This document shows positions 20,633-31,414 of a stretch of 64,000 nucleotides of DNA, piece by piece; position 1 is the first letter of the stretch, and each line of letters begins with the position of its first letter. The notes beneath the pieces were generated by a model. That model was not told the DNA's origin and searched no databases. It saw nothing but the letters and a program-made list of their open reading frames with translations. A program made the translations under genes and the position numbers. This DNA comes from Bolinopsis microptera. Taxonomy: Eukaryota; Ctenophora; Tentaculata; Lobata; Bolinopsidae. The stretch lies in NCBI RefSeq assembly GCF_026151205.1, contig NC_087079.1, positions 6,668,169 through 6,732,168 of the forward strand, in the 5' to 3' direction.

Positions 20633-23600
20633 ATGATGAATGTTAAATCACAGATTCGACTGACTCTAATATTGATTGCAGGTATGTTTCTGCTTAAAAA
20701 TGTTATGATTTGCTTGTTCTAATTACAATTAGCAGGATTCACAAATCTAACCTTTGATTTTAACCAATTCTATGACCCTTCTATGTCCCAACTTTATTCC
20801 TTGCAATGACCCTCACTCTATATCGTTAATCTTTAATAATGACAAATCTTAAAATATTGAGATGCATCTTTAAAAAATTCGAAACTGTAGTCAGAGTCGC
20901 ATATTACACTAAAATATCCACGCAGCTGTCGCTGTCGCTAAAGGGAGTGGTCAGGACTCTTGCGGTTCTGGAACCTTCTTTAACGGAGGGAACTGTGAGG
21001 ATTGCCCCAAGGGTCAGTACCAGGTAAAACATTGCAGTTTGAGGCAATTTTGTGGGGTTTTTTTGCTATTCAATGTTACTTGAATCTGGAGCATCGTTTC
21101 ATTGGAACAATGTTACTTTGTTCGTCAAATTATTTAAACTTGATTAAAACGTTTTGAGATATTATTCTTTTTCGATCCAATAAAATTGGATGAGTTGATC
21201 GCAACTGTTGTTACGACTCAGGCTGTAGTTATAAAGTTATAACCATGTTCCAACTGCCATATCATAAAGTAAAAGTCCACTCTTTCAGCCAGACAGTGGT
21301 CAAACGAGTTGTTTTAATTGTAAAAAAGGAACACACCAACATTTACCGGGACAGACAAGTAAATTTACTGTAGAACACTCTGATAATGAGTTCAGCAAGT
21401 CATCTTTGCTTTTATAACTTAGCTTATATCTTTCAAGTCTGGATCTTTTTCGTTTCTATCTCATCATTTGAACAATTAAGGTGCAAATGCTGTAAGTTTT
21501 AAAGTTAATAGAATTGTTTTTGTTTTAATGATGAAGGTCTGAGATTAAGATTGTTATTATTGTTGTTTGTAATTTAAGATTCCTCGACAATTCTCTTATG
21601 TTTTGATGAATTGAAATTTATGGCGATCGTTTAATCCTTATCTCATCTAATTCCGCACCATTTATACGGTATAAAATCTAACACCTACTCAGAGTCGGTT
21701 ATACGTTGCTTTAGTAACCACGAACTTTGTCTCCTCTCACTAGGCTGTAACGATTGTCCGGTGGGTTGGATGGCTGGAGCTGAGGGATTGAAGGCCTGCT
21801 CAGAATGTCCTCCAGGTACGATCATAACACAATTAATGCTTACGTCATCAGGGTTGCTTACGTCATCAGGGTTGCTTACGTCATCAGGGTTGCTTACGTC
21901 ATCAGGGTTGCTTACGTCATCAGGGTTGGCATTGCTATTTAAGCTTGTCAACTAGTAAGCGGTTCCTTCTTGTTTTCTTCTTTTGACAATTTCCGAGATG
22001 TAATTTGCATTTAATTCTTTGAATAAAACAGTTTGATAACGCACGTATTACAAAATAATAACAACATACATTGGTAGGCACGCACTCAAATAATACTAAA
22101 GCAGTAGATTGTCCTGGATGTGAACCTGGTACTTACAACAACTCTACTGGAAAAGAAAGTTGCGACCTTTGTCCACGTGGAAAATACCAGGTACTATTAG
22201 TATTAGAGTATTAGCTTATTAGTAAAATAAACCATTCTTTTTTCTCTACAAATACGACACTTTCTGTACAAAACTTCATCAAGCCTGCGATATTGACATT
22301 CGCGCGATTTTCAAAGCTACATCTTCATCAAGCGATTGTTCCATTTCCGTTTAACGACAAAGTTATAGTTCATTAAACACGCAAGCACATTCCTACCACA
22401 ATGTATAATAACCATGGTAACATTCCTACCATAATGATCACCTAATTCCTCAGGTAACCTAAAGTAACCTAAAGTAACCTAAAGTAACCTAAAGTAACCT
22501 AAAGTAACCTAAAGTAACCTAAAGTAACCTAAAGTAACCTAAAGTAACCTAAAGTAACCTAAAGTAACCTAAAGTAACCTAAAGTAACCTAAAGTAACCT
22601 AAAGTAACCTAAAGTAACCTAAAGTAACCTAAAGTAACCTAAAGTAACCTAAAGTAACCTAAAGTAACCTAAAGTAACCTAAAGTAACCTAAAGTAACCT
22701 AAAGTAACCTAAAGTAACCTAAAGTAACCTAAAGTAACCTAAAGTAACCTAAAGTAACCTAAAGTAACCTAAAGTAACCTAAAGTAACCTAAAGTAACCT
22801 AAAGTAACCTAAAGTAACCTAAAGTAACCTAAAGTAACCTAAAGTAACCTAAAGTAACCTAAAGTAACCTAAAGTAACCTAAAGTAACCTAAAGTAACCT
22901 AAAGTAACCTAAAGTAACCTAAAGTAACCTAAAGTAACCTAAAGTAACCTAAAGTAACCTAAAGTAACCTAAAGTAACCTAAAGTAACCTAAAGTAACCT
23001 AAAGTAACCTAAAGTAACCTAAAGTAACCTAAAGTAACCTAAAGTAACCTAAAGTAACCTAAAGTAACCTAAAGTAACCTAAAGTAACCTAAAGTAACCT
23101 AAAGTAAGTATCTTCCCCAGGACAATACAGATGAGGTGGAGTGTAAGAGATGCCCTGATGGGCAATATAACGACCAGGAAGGTAAAGCATCCTGTAAACC
23201 CTGTTCTTGGACTCTAAGTGCTGACCGTTCTACTTGCTACTGCCCACCAGGTTTATTTGGTTAACCTTCATAGTAGGATCCCAATTTCAACAAAAATTCA
23301 TTCTTTATCATGTTAATCTATTATCTTTTGAATGATTTTATTTGACATACTAGATTCTTAGCAACCTGAGAAATCTGAAAATATCGTCAATCCAGGTACC
23401 TACAAAGACGGATCAGTTTGTTCGTACTGTCCACCAGGAACCTACCAAAACAGGACTGACGCAGACAGATGTGTGAGCTGCCCGGCTGGCTATTACCAGC
23501 AGTCTAATACTTCAGTACAGTGTGAGCCATGTGGTCAGGGCAGTCACCAGATGAAAAGTGGGGAGGTCACCTGTTTGGATTGTGGGCTGGGGTTCTATCA

Positions 23601-24977
23601 GAATCAAACAGGTCAGAGTTTCAACCTTTTCATGGGTGAATAATCTGAATTATGATTGATCCATAAATGTTCTCAATATCTTACAAATTTTGAAATGATT
23701 TCCACAGCTACATCAACGGATAAATTTCCTCCCATTTCAGGACAAGAATACTGTTTACGATGTCCAGGTGGGACAACTACGAAAACTGAGGGGTCAGCCC
23801 AGTGTGAAGGTTTAATGTTATTTTCGAGTACCACCTATAAATATTACTTAATATTACAAATATTCATAATATTACTCAATATTACTTAATATTACAAATA
23901 TTCTGTTAAAATTCTCACGTGCGCGCCTTTATTCCTTTGCCTTGGTGTTAAATTCATTCAAGTGTTGCTAACATATATATATGTTCTTAAAACACATCTG
24001 CATAATCTATCACGTAATTTATCACAGAATTACGGCCACCTATTACCCACAGAAAGATACTGATAACATCCCCCCAACAGATACCGACCCTGGAGATCAG
24101 TGCAAAGCAGGTCACTACTCAACGTCTGGTACCGAGCCTTGTCGGTGTTGTGAGATTGGGACTTACCTACCAAGTGAGGGAGGGACTGTATGTTATCCCT
24201 GTCCGGGTACCACCGCTGCTCAGATTCCAGGTGAGATGATAATAATTGATTCCTTCAAGATCAATATTCTGCTTGAATTTCTTGTGCAATTTACCAATGT
24301 AATATGCTTTATGAAAAATGAATTCCAGGTAGTAAGAAATGCGAGGAGTGCGATACGCAAATGTGTGCTTTTCAAGGAAAATGTCATAATTGCTCAACTA
24401 TTAAAAATTGCATCGATGAAGGGATCGGTCTCTGTCATTCCTGTAACCATCAATGCAAGGACGGTTCTTACTTATTTTGTTAGTCAAATTTTACATTTTT
24501 TACCACTTTACATTTCTTAGATAGCCATCTGCCATATATACATTATATATTCATTGTGGTAAAAGTTACAAAAACTGGCAGTAACATTCCCTAATCCTGC
24601 TCCTTTTCAGCTGTAGCTGGAATCACAATCTCGATGGAGATTTCGACGATTTGCGGCGGTGGCTTATTATTTCTAATTTCTTTCTGCATTTTCTGTGAGA
24701 ATCTAGTTTTATAGAATTTCTATTTGATCGGTATAGCAAAGGAAAATTTGTTCGGTTTGAATAGTTGATTGAATGAGCATTGAGCACATATAACGGATTA
24801 AATGTTTTCTTTACAGTGGGATCTTGGAGATGGAAGAAAAGAAAGAACAAAATCTCGGCCACTAAACGAAAGCAAATATTCGAGAAGAAATCCAGCCCTT
24901 CAAAATCCCAACTCATCATCGACATCAGAATCAGACCCCACAAATTCCAAGATATGCCGATAGACTTGGACTTTTAA
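20633..24977 (+). CDS. type I membrane protein with cysteine-rich (GCC2/GCC3, ephrin-receptor-like) repeats (12 exons)
   Basis: Exons: 20633-20681, 20926-21023, 21289-21358, 21744-21815, 22078-22190, 23121-23250, 23396-23611, 23741-23809, 24081-24230, 24329-24478, 24611-24694, 24817-24977; about 453 residues. A signal peptide (exon 1) is followed by roughly 350 extracellular residues of repeated modules of the type C..C..G.Y......C..CP.G.Y (for example CPPGTYQNRTDADRCVSC). This spacing is typical of GCC2/GCC3 and TNFR/ephrin-receptor-like cysteine-rich repeats. One transmembrane helix (about 373-400) and a basic 53-residue cytoplasmic tail (WKKRKNK, RPHKFQDMP) follow. All introns are phase 0 or 1, mostly between modules. 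No kinase or death domain is visible, so it is probably a receptor or adhesion protein of unknown ligand. Confidence 0.85.
21838..21927. repeat. 18-bp tandem repeat (5 copies) with CRE-like core
   Basis: Unit GCTTACGTCATCAGGGTT, five perfect copies in an intron of the cysteine-rich gene. Each contains TTACGTCA (TGACGTAA), a CREB/ATF-type core. It also keeps short frames open on both strands, which are not genes. Confidence 0.9.
22454..23106. repeat. 10-bp perfect satellite (about 65 copies)
   Basis: Uninterrupted AAAGTAACCT repeats, essentially without variation over 650 bp, in intron 5. The array runs to 15 bases before the acceptor of the next exon (23121). Confidence 0.95.
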
Positions 24978-25617
24978 ACGAATTTTGTTTAAAAATGTGG
25001 CCGATTGTCAAACCCACGTACCGATTTCCAAACCCACATACCAGTTCACATGCCGTTAAAACTGCCACCGAATTATTAAACGTTCCGAAGTCGTATAAAG
25101 CACCAAAGAATCGTGCCTTGCTTATATGTGCTAACTTCACATGTTGCTTTCAGACACTTTTGTTGATTTGCCGGCCTTGTTTCGCTGTTAAACTGAACGA
25201 AAAATGCAAACTCTTGGATGAATTATGGTCACCACTCTCCAGCAAATTCGAGGAGGATTTATTTTGTATCATAAACTTGTTCATGGTTGTGGGATTTGGT
25301 TTATTCTGCAAAACAGACAAGACCCGGTCTGAAACTCAGAAACTGGGCCCCGTAAAATAGTATAAATTTATGGCGTTGTAACTTGCAGTAGCGCGCGGCC
25401 GCCGCACAGGAGATTTAGATTTATGCCGTTGTTTATCAGTTGATAGAATTATGATGATTTAAATTACTAACTGTTGACCGAAAGTAAGACAGGTCGTGAG
25501 AATGTAAAACTAACATCACATACAAGGTTTATTTTCGCAAATAGATTGAAATAGATAATACTATAAGCTGTGTAAAATCCGGATTGGAGTATTATTTATG
25601 AGTCGCATTGTTGTAAT
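24978..25617. other. 3' flank of the cysteine-rich gene
   Basis: Probably 3'UTR and intergenic sequence. A 121-codon frame (24995-25360) begins 17 bases after the stop codon; it has no recognisable domain and is best read as untranslated. Confidence 0.4.
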
Positions 25618-25812
25618 GTATTCTGTGTAAAAATGCTCTTATTAGGGAAAGGAGATTACTCGACGTTTCAATGTAACTACATCATATTCATGATCTCAAA
25701 TTATTTGTTATATAGTAGTGTTGAAAGTATATATCGAAAAATCTCCTTTCCCTAATAAGAGCATTTTTACTTGTCGCAACAACGGGGATAAAGATAATTT
25801 TACACAGAATAC
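25618..25812. repeat. foldback sequence with 30-bp perfect arms
   Basis: GTAAAAATGCTCTTATTAGG and the rest of a 30-base arm (25627-25656) recur exactly inverted at 25741-25770. An outer pair, GTATTCTGTGTAAAA and TTTTACACAGAATAC, extends the structure. The loop contains 38 bases (25692-25729) also found in the arms of the palindrome at 53.5 kb, so the two belong to one repeat family. Confidence 0.7.
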
Positions 25813-26462
25813 ACTATAAGCTGTGTCATAAAAGTTAAGATAAAATTTCAAACAGTAACTCAGAAACACACGGAAAGACATCCATCCTAAATTAAATCTG
25901 ATTTTCAGAGAAAAGTCAATCATTCTACTATTTAATAGATGACAATTAACACTATAGCTTGAATAATTTACAATCACTGCTCATCATCATGCCTGCTCAC
26001 GTCTCCCAATTACGGCTGTTAATTATAATATCTAATCATAATTAAGTATCAACATTTTTACAATAATCTCAAACTTCATTATTTATCTGACTGTTTGTAC
26101 TGTGTAGTAATTCTTGTGCACTTTAAGAGCGGTTATTAATATTAATCGGTCTCAGATACTAGGCGACTTGTCATTAATTTCAGTAGCGCTCATGGTGTTG
26201 TCCGGTACTTTATGTTTCGTTGAAATTATTGTTTGATTCATGAACTTTAAACTATAAAAGTTAAATGCGGCATTATAATAATATGTGAACATTAGAAATC
26301 TGGCCGACTGAGTTCTTTTATTGAGCACCCAAATGTTTATCTGTAGACTTGTAATTGTTAACAATATGCCAAATTAAACTGATGAGTTGCCCTTGTTTGA
26401 GTACTTTGCTCTACAATGCTCATAATTAAGGCAGGCTGTAACTAGGGCCTGCCACTCCCCTG
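25813..26462. other. intergenic, no gene seen
   Basis: AT-rich sequence with no supported exon or repeat. Confidence 0.4.
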
Positions 26463-26759
26463 TCTGGTCGTGTAATCGCCTTTCGATGGAGTATGCTTGG
26501 ACACATCCTTAGAGGAATGGAAGACTCTCCAGCTTATTTTTCAATCTTATTTGGTATTAATGCTGACGTAAAGGGAGGCTTCAGGCTTGGTAGTCTTAGT
26601 ATAAATTTACTTTACATGATTATAAATTACTTAAAACGAAAGGAAATTTTAAATCCTCTACTTTCAATGTCAGATTTTGAATATTTGACAATGAGAGCTG
26701 CATTGCTCTTGATAGAGTTACATGGAAGTTTTTTGAGAAAATTTAGTTTTATCTTTTGA
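26463..26759 (+). pseudogene. LINE C-terminal relic
   Basis: Frame RWSMLGHILRGMEDSPAYFS followed by DVKGGFRLGSLSINLLYMII resembles the C-terminal region seen in many LINE polyproteins (the RW.MLGH.LRM..D.PA motif, then a GRP-like basic patch). There is no RT core and no start codon of its own, so it is a short decayed fragment. Confidence 0.6.
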
Positions 26760-26953
26760 GGACTTTTTTATGTTTTGAGACAGCTACCAATAAAGTTTTT
26801 AGGATTGCTGTTTTTAGATATTTTGAATTTGAACTTGATATGGTTTATATTTTATAATTATAATAAGTAACTTGGGCCGCGGATGAGGTAGGTCATGGAA
26901 TCTAAAATAAATCATAGACCATTATGAAATATTTTATGGACAAGGTGCTTGTG

Positions 26954-29260
26954 TTAAGGACTTTGTGTTTGTGTTATTTTAAGTTGACCAAGTTGATCGA
27001 TATCAATCTTGAAAGAAAAAGATAGCGCGTTTCTCTCAGCAGGAAGTTCTTTTCTTTCCGTCTTTTCCATTATCTGGTGTATCTTTTGAATAGTTTCGGG
27101 ATGAAAACTCTTTGAAGGCATGTTTTGGAAACGTCTCAGACGTCTGATGGGGCTAGGAACGTGTTCTTTAAGGAAGGGCACGTTGTTAAAAATCCAACGG
27201 ACTACAGTTAAAGACCTCCCAGCGTTAAAAATATGTCGTATCGTGAGAACATTCATTGCCGCCTCCGCACCTCGCCGAATCTTCTTAATATCCTCAATCG
27301 CCAAACCGGTGGCAAGATTGAGAAATAGCACTTGCACAAGGATTGCAAAAGCTATCAGACCAATTAGAGTGGCTTCCGGGAAGGTCAGTCCATAGTCCTC
27401 GGCTTTGTAGTCCTCGTAAGCCACCCCGGACACTCCCTGTGACAAGGTCTTGTAGATAGCCTGGCCACTCACTGCTTCTTCGTATATATCCGTGTGACTC
27501 AGCAACATGTGGAATATTATTACAAACGCTATCACGAAGAATGTCAAAAGGGCTAATATCTTGGAGATGAATGTCCAGAGAATCCTAAAGAACATGGTGA
27601 TATAGACTCCGATGAGTGGAACTATCTGGAATAAAATGAGGAGGTTCATGAAGCTGGTTAAAACACAGAGGGTCCCTAGTTGCCAGTGCAGAGAGGATAT
27701 CACCCCTTTTTCTAGAACATTTAGAGAGAACAATACGGATGTGCCGTATAGGGTGACCTCCAACAAATTCTCAGTGTGCCCAAAATAGTTACCCACGCCA
27801 ACTACCCATGTCCTCAAGTACCTAAGAACGTGTTGTGGCAATGAATGATCGAACTCGAAGGAAACATTTTGATTTTTCGAATGAGACTCGACAAAAATCT
27901 GATTGAATAGATCCAACATCTCAAGGAAAAGCCGAAGACCAGACATTATCAAGACAAAATATCCTGTAGTAAAGTTTGCCGTTGACTTCTTTTTAAAGCA
28001 CCCATCAGGATATTCTTCACAAGAGTGGCTAGAGTTTGCTATCCAGGTCCGAACTATTGTCCCATCTTCCAGACGGACAAATGGTTTGATCAGGGTAAAC
28101 TGATAAACCATCAGCATGCTGAAGAAGAGAAGATAAAAAAGAAAGGTGACTGAATAGAAGTAGAATTTAGCAAATTGTTCCCACTTTTTCGTGATCAAAG
28201 CGTATACAACAGGATGCATTAGCAATTCATGTCGGTTTGTTCTAGCTAGGACTTGAAGTGGGTTAAGACCGTGCCTATAGTGCCGTAGCTTGGCAGGTGG
28301 TCCCGCATCTTCTACTGTAGAGCTATCATCAGTTGTATTACCATCCTTTCGTTTAGGATGGTAAGCTAGAACCCCAAAGTCAACTATGACTCGATGAATA
28401 TCACCTTTATCTTTCAATCTATTTGTGGTATCTTCCGGGCACCCATCCTCCGCCAAACTAATTGATTTATCAAGGAGTTGTTCAACTAGATCCGGCATTT
28501 TTCTGAGAAGCACGTCAATAAGGCTTTTGTCGCGGTCATTTTTCTTGTGATAATCTATAATAGGTTCATATTGTTCAACAAATGTTTTCACCATTTCTGG
28601 TTGCAATTTGCAGAATCCGAGACGGATTGAACCTGGAACTTTTATTCCAGAGAAAATTATGCCTAAATCGTGGCTCAAGGTCTGAACACTTTCAGTTTTT
28701 TCGTAGCGAAGCTGTTCTACTTTTTCTTCCAACTCATTTCGATCAACCCTGAGTGTTTTAACGAAATTAATAATGGCAATACAGGATTTCTTATGAAAAC
28801 AGGAAGCTGCATAAGAGATAGGTGTCTCTTTATCCTTCTCATCCGGTAAATTTATGAGATCTGTCATGAGGTTACTTTTATCTGATCGTTCTGCAGCAAG
28901 AAGAATAACCCTCACAGTTTCTGGTTGGTCCCATTTTGAAGCTTCAAAGAGTGGATTGTCCCCTTTCTTATTTTTTACCATCGCAACAAGTTTTTGGATA
29001 ATATCGTCTCTAGCACAGAACTCTTTAACTGTATCTACTTTTCCAAGAGCCGCTGCTTTCTTCAGTTCCAACATATCATCATCAAGCGAGTCTTTCAAGG
29101 GAGTTTTTATATGATCTGATGATGAAAAATTTGGTCGATCCTTCTTAAAGGTTAATGCTGTGGAGCTTGGATTAACGATAAGTTCGAAAGGCTTGTCATC
29201 AAGGTCTACTTCTTTGCTTTCGATACAAAGGGGATCAATCCCATCAATCTCCACATCCAT
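26954..29260 (-). CDS. TRPA-like cation channel, single coding exon
   Basis: 768 residues in one uninterrupted frame. The cytosolic N-terminus (about 1-350) has a few degenerate ankyrin-like units (for example KKGDNPLFEASKWDQPETV, DKETPISYAASCFHKKSC). Six membrane segments follow: S1 about 364-390, S2 431-455, S3 497-517, S4 525-549, S5 551-588, a pore loop near 600-625, and S6 about 630-655. The pre-S1 motif GLNPLQVLARTNRHELLMHP and the post-S6 LNLATGLAIEDI match TRPA-type channels, where the latter is NLLIGLAVGDI. Predicted role: a Ca-permeable sensory cation channel at the plasma membrane. It is shorter than classical TRPA1 (about 1,100 residues, 14 or more ankyrin repeats). The start at 29260 is preceded in frame by a stop codon. 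CTTTTAG just upstream could be the acceptor of a 5'UTR intron. Confidence 0.85.
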   Translation of the reverse strand: MDVEIDGIDPLCIESKEVDLDDKPFELIVNPSSTALTFKKDRPNFSSSDHIKTPLKDSLDDDMLELKKAAALGKVDTVKEFCARDDIIQKLVAMVKNKKGDNPLFEASKWDQPETVRVILLAAERSDKSNLMTDLINLPDEKDKETPISYAASCFHKKSCIAIINFVKTLRVDRNELEEKVEQLRYEKTESVQTLSHDLGIIFSGIKVPGSIRLGFCKLQPEMVKTFVEQYEPIIDYHKKNDRDKSLIDVLLRKMPDLVEQLLDKSISLAEDGCPEDTTNRLKDKGDIHRVIVDFGVLAYHPKRKDGNTTDDSSTVEDAGPPAKLRHYRHGLNPLQVLARTNRHELLMHPVVYALITKKWEQFAKFYFYSVTFLFYLLFFSMLMVYQFTLIKPFVRLEDGTIVRTWIANSSHSCEEYPDGCFKKKSTANFTTGYFVLIMSGLRLFLEMLDLFNQIFVESHSKNQNVSFEFDHSLPQHVLRYLRTWVVGVGNYFGHTENLLEVTLYGTSVLFSLNVLEKGVISSLHWQLGTLCVLTSFMNLLILFQIVPLIGVYITMFFRILWTFISKILALLTFFVIAFVIIFHMLLSHTDIYEEAVSGQAIYKTLSQGVSGVAYEDYKAEDYGLTFPEATLIGLIAFAILVQVLFLNLATGLAIEDIKKIRRGAEAAMNVLTIRHIFNAGRSLTVVRWIFNNVPFLKEHVPSPIRRLRRFQNMPSKSFHPETIQKIHQIMEKTERKELPAERNALSFSFKIDIDQLGQLKITQTQSP

Positions 29261-30264
29261 TGGCCCCTAAAAGGTATTAACTGAGTAACTCTGGAGATGA
29301 AGGACGCTTCTGATACCTAAAACATGATGGTTTGCATCAGTGATATCCGGCATCAGTATCCGGTTTGGAAAGTATTTGAGTACTTGGCCCGGTTATCAAA
29401 AACCCCAGACCGGTCGGTTTCTAAACCAAACTTATAAGGAGCTCTAAGGTTATCGATTCGGATTAGAATTACGCCCATTTGACCAATCAGTGATTGATCG
29501 TTACAATAAAAATATAAAATTTCACCTCTCAATATTTCACCCCTAACCATTATAGCATTATATTTAAGCAAGGTCTTACAATTTGGGGATGATTTCCCAT
29601 AAAATTAAAAAGAATCGCTGCTCATTCAAAAGTCAGATCAATTTATCAGTACCTGTAACAAAGATTATTGTAATTTTCAGAGACTAGCGAGTAAACCGAT
29701 CAAAGCAAAGACAATAGCTGGACTTAATACAGTCATACTAACCACACGAAGGTAGGTGCCGAAAAACAATGTAGACATTCTATGAGTTATAATGAGTGTA
29801 GAACACATAACCGGTATTTGTTTACCAGTCGAGACTGCAGTCGTGTTAAACTACATCACTTAATCAGGAGGCAGGTTAGCGATGCAGAGAGACACGTTAA
29901 AATCACGAAATAACAGTGCACAAATCAAAAATCAAGGTTTAGGGTCTTGAAGGAAATATAAGTTAAGACCTTCATGGTTTTTCATCTTAGGTTTAATCTG
30001 CAGTCATCAGAGGGGGCCTTTCTTCCCGAATTTTAGGTCTGGTTTGATAGCAAAGTGTACCATATCCCGGCCAACTGAACGTTAACAAATATTTGGGGTA
30101 CGAAAAGCTGCTAGTGCTGGGGCGCGAAAAAGCTGTAAAGTGGGCACCAAAACTCTTTTTTTAGAACATAAGAAACTTTTTGTAGGGGCGCCAAAATATT
30201 TTAAAGGGCGTCAAATGGTAATGCTACGCCACTGATACATTTTAGACTTTGTACTGACCATTTA

Positions 30265-30267
<3 letters not shown>
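29261..30267. other. upstream flank of the TRPA-like gene
   Basis: No coding feature seen. Near 30220-30236 GCTACGCCACTG resembles one end of the hAT-like MITE at 15432. I found no matching left end, so at most it is a decayed copy. Confidence 0.4.

Positions 30268-30335
<68 letters not shown>
30268..30335. repeat. (TC)n microsatellite
   Basis: 34 perfect TC dinucleotides. Confidence 0.98.
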
Positions 30336-30338
<3 letters not shown>

Positions 30339-31414
30339 CTGGTCAACGGTTTCTGGCCTCCTACTTTAAGAGGGAGGTCTTATCACCGTGCCCACAGAAT
30401 GCAACTCCTGCTAGCTGCACGCCAGGACTCCCAGGACTACCATTTAGCTAACCACTAACGTTTGAATTACCAAAAAAAAAGATCGGAGCAACAAAGTTAA
30501 TTATGGGCATGACCCAGGGGCTACGTTCAATATTCGCTCTCCAGTGCAAGGGTATCTTCGCTTCTGAAGGTCCTAAAGACTTCTTGGTGAACTTGAACGA
30601 ACCCGAATTTGCATATTTATAGACAAGTTATCGATAAACATCTGGAACATCTAAGTTCTACTCGATGTGAATACCTAGTGAGTTGAGATGGTCTGAGATG
30701 TTCAGAACGACCCTGGAGTTAAAAATGGTGCTTTTAAGCACCATTCCTGTATTGTTACCATGTAACGTCGAGCTAACATGAAGTTGAATCCAAATTTTGC
30801 GTAATGCATTCCTTAAAAGTTGAATATATGTCCTATTTGCATCCACGAAGAGTTCCCATTGTATTGTTGTTTATTCCTGGTCCGGTTAGCTTTGCGTCTC
30901 AGAACTAAAGAGGTCCGCTATGCTTTAATGAGTTATACTGTCCACCAGGGTACTGTTCATCTAAGTGTTCCCCTTGTAATGGGACAGTCTGTGATAAAGC
31001 TTCTCTGCAGGATGTCTGAGATGAACTGTTTTCGAGCGTTGAGATCTTCCGCTGTAGAAACTGATTAGAACCAGGGTGTCAGTAAAACTCTGCTGCTACT
31101 AGATGATTGTAGAGCGTCCAGTCACACTTCGATGAATAAATTGGCAAAGCTGACCCGGTCCCCTAGTCCTAGGTTAAATGTGATGGCCTCAAGATGAGCT
31201 CTTTTTGCGTTAGCTGTCTAGCTGAGAAGACCTGAAAAGTGGTTACTGGAAGAAGAAGTGCCAGGAATTCTCGCTATCAGTGTGTCCTCGTAGTCAGAGT
31301 GAGAGAGTTGAAATCCCTAACTCTGTCTTATCACGAGCCTGTTTCTAGCGTGTTTCAGCCCTTGTGCATTAGCTGTCTTAACTGAAAAGACCTGTCTTAA
31401 CTGAAAAGACCTGT
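30336..31414. other. unassigned sequence before the 32-bp array
   Basis: Less AT-rich than its surroundings. Both strands have several short frames broken by stops; it could be a badly decayed retroelement, but I recognise no domain. An 18-base unit (CTTAACTGAAAAGACCTG) is duplicated at 31377-31413 at the edge of the array. Confidence 0.35.

Noticed and set aside
24028-24080. Alternative upstream acceptors for the exon at 24081 in the cysteine-rich gene
   Set aside because: One shifts frame and one hits TGA in the required phase; CCAACAG at 24080 preserves the Cys pattern.
24995-25360. 121-codon frame directly after the cysteine-rich gene
   Set aside because: No recognisable domain; position fits 3'UTR of the preceding gene.
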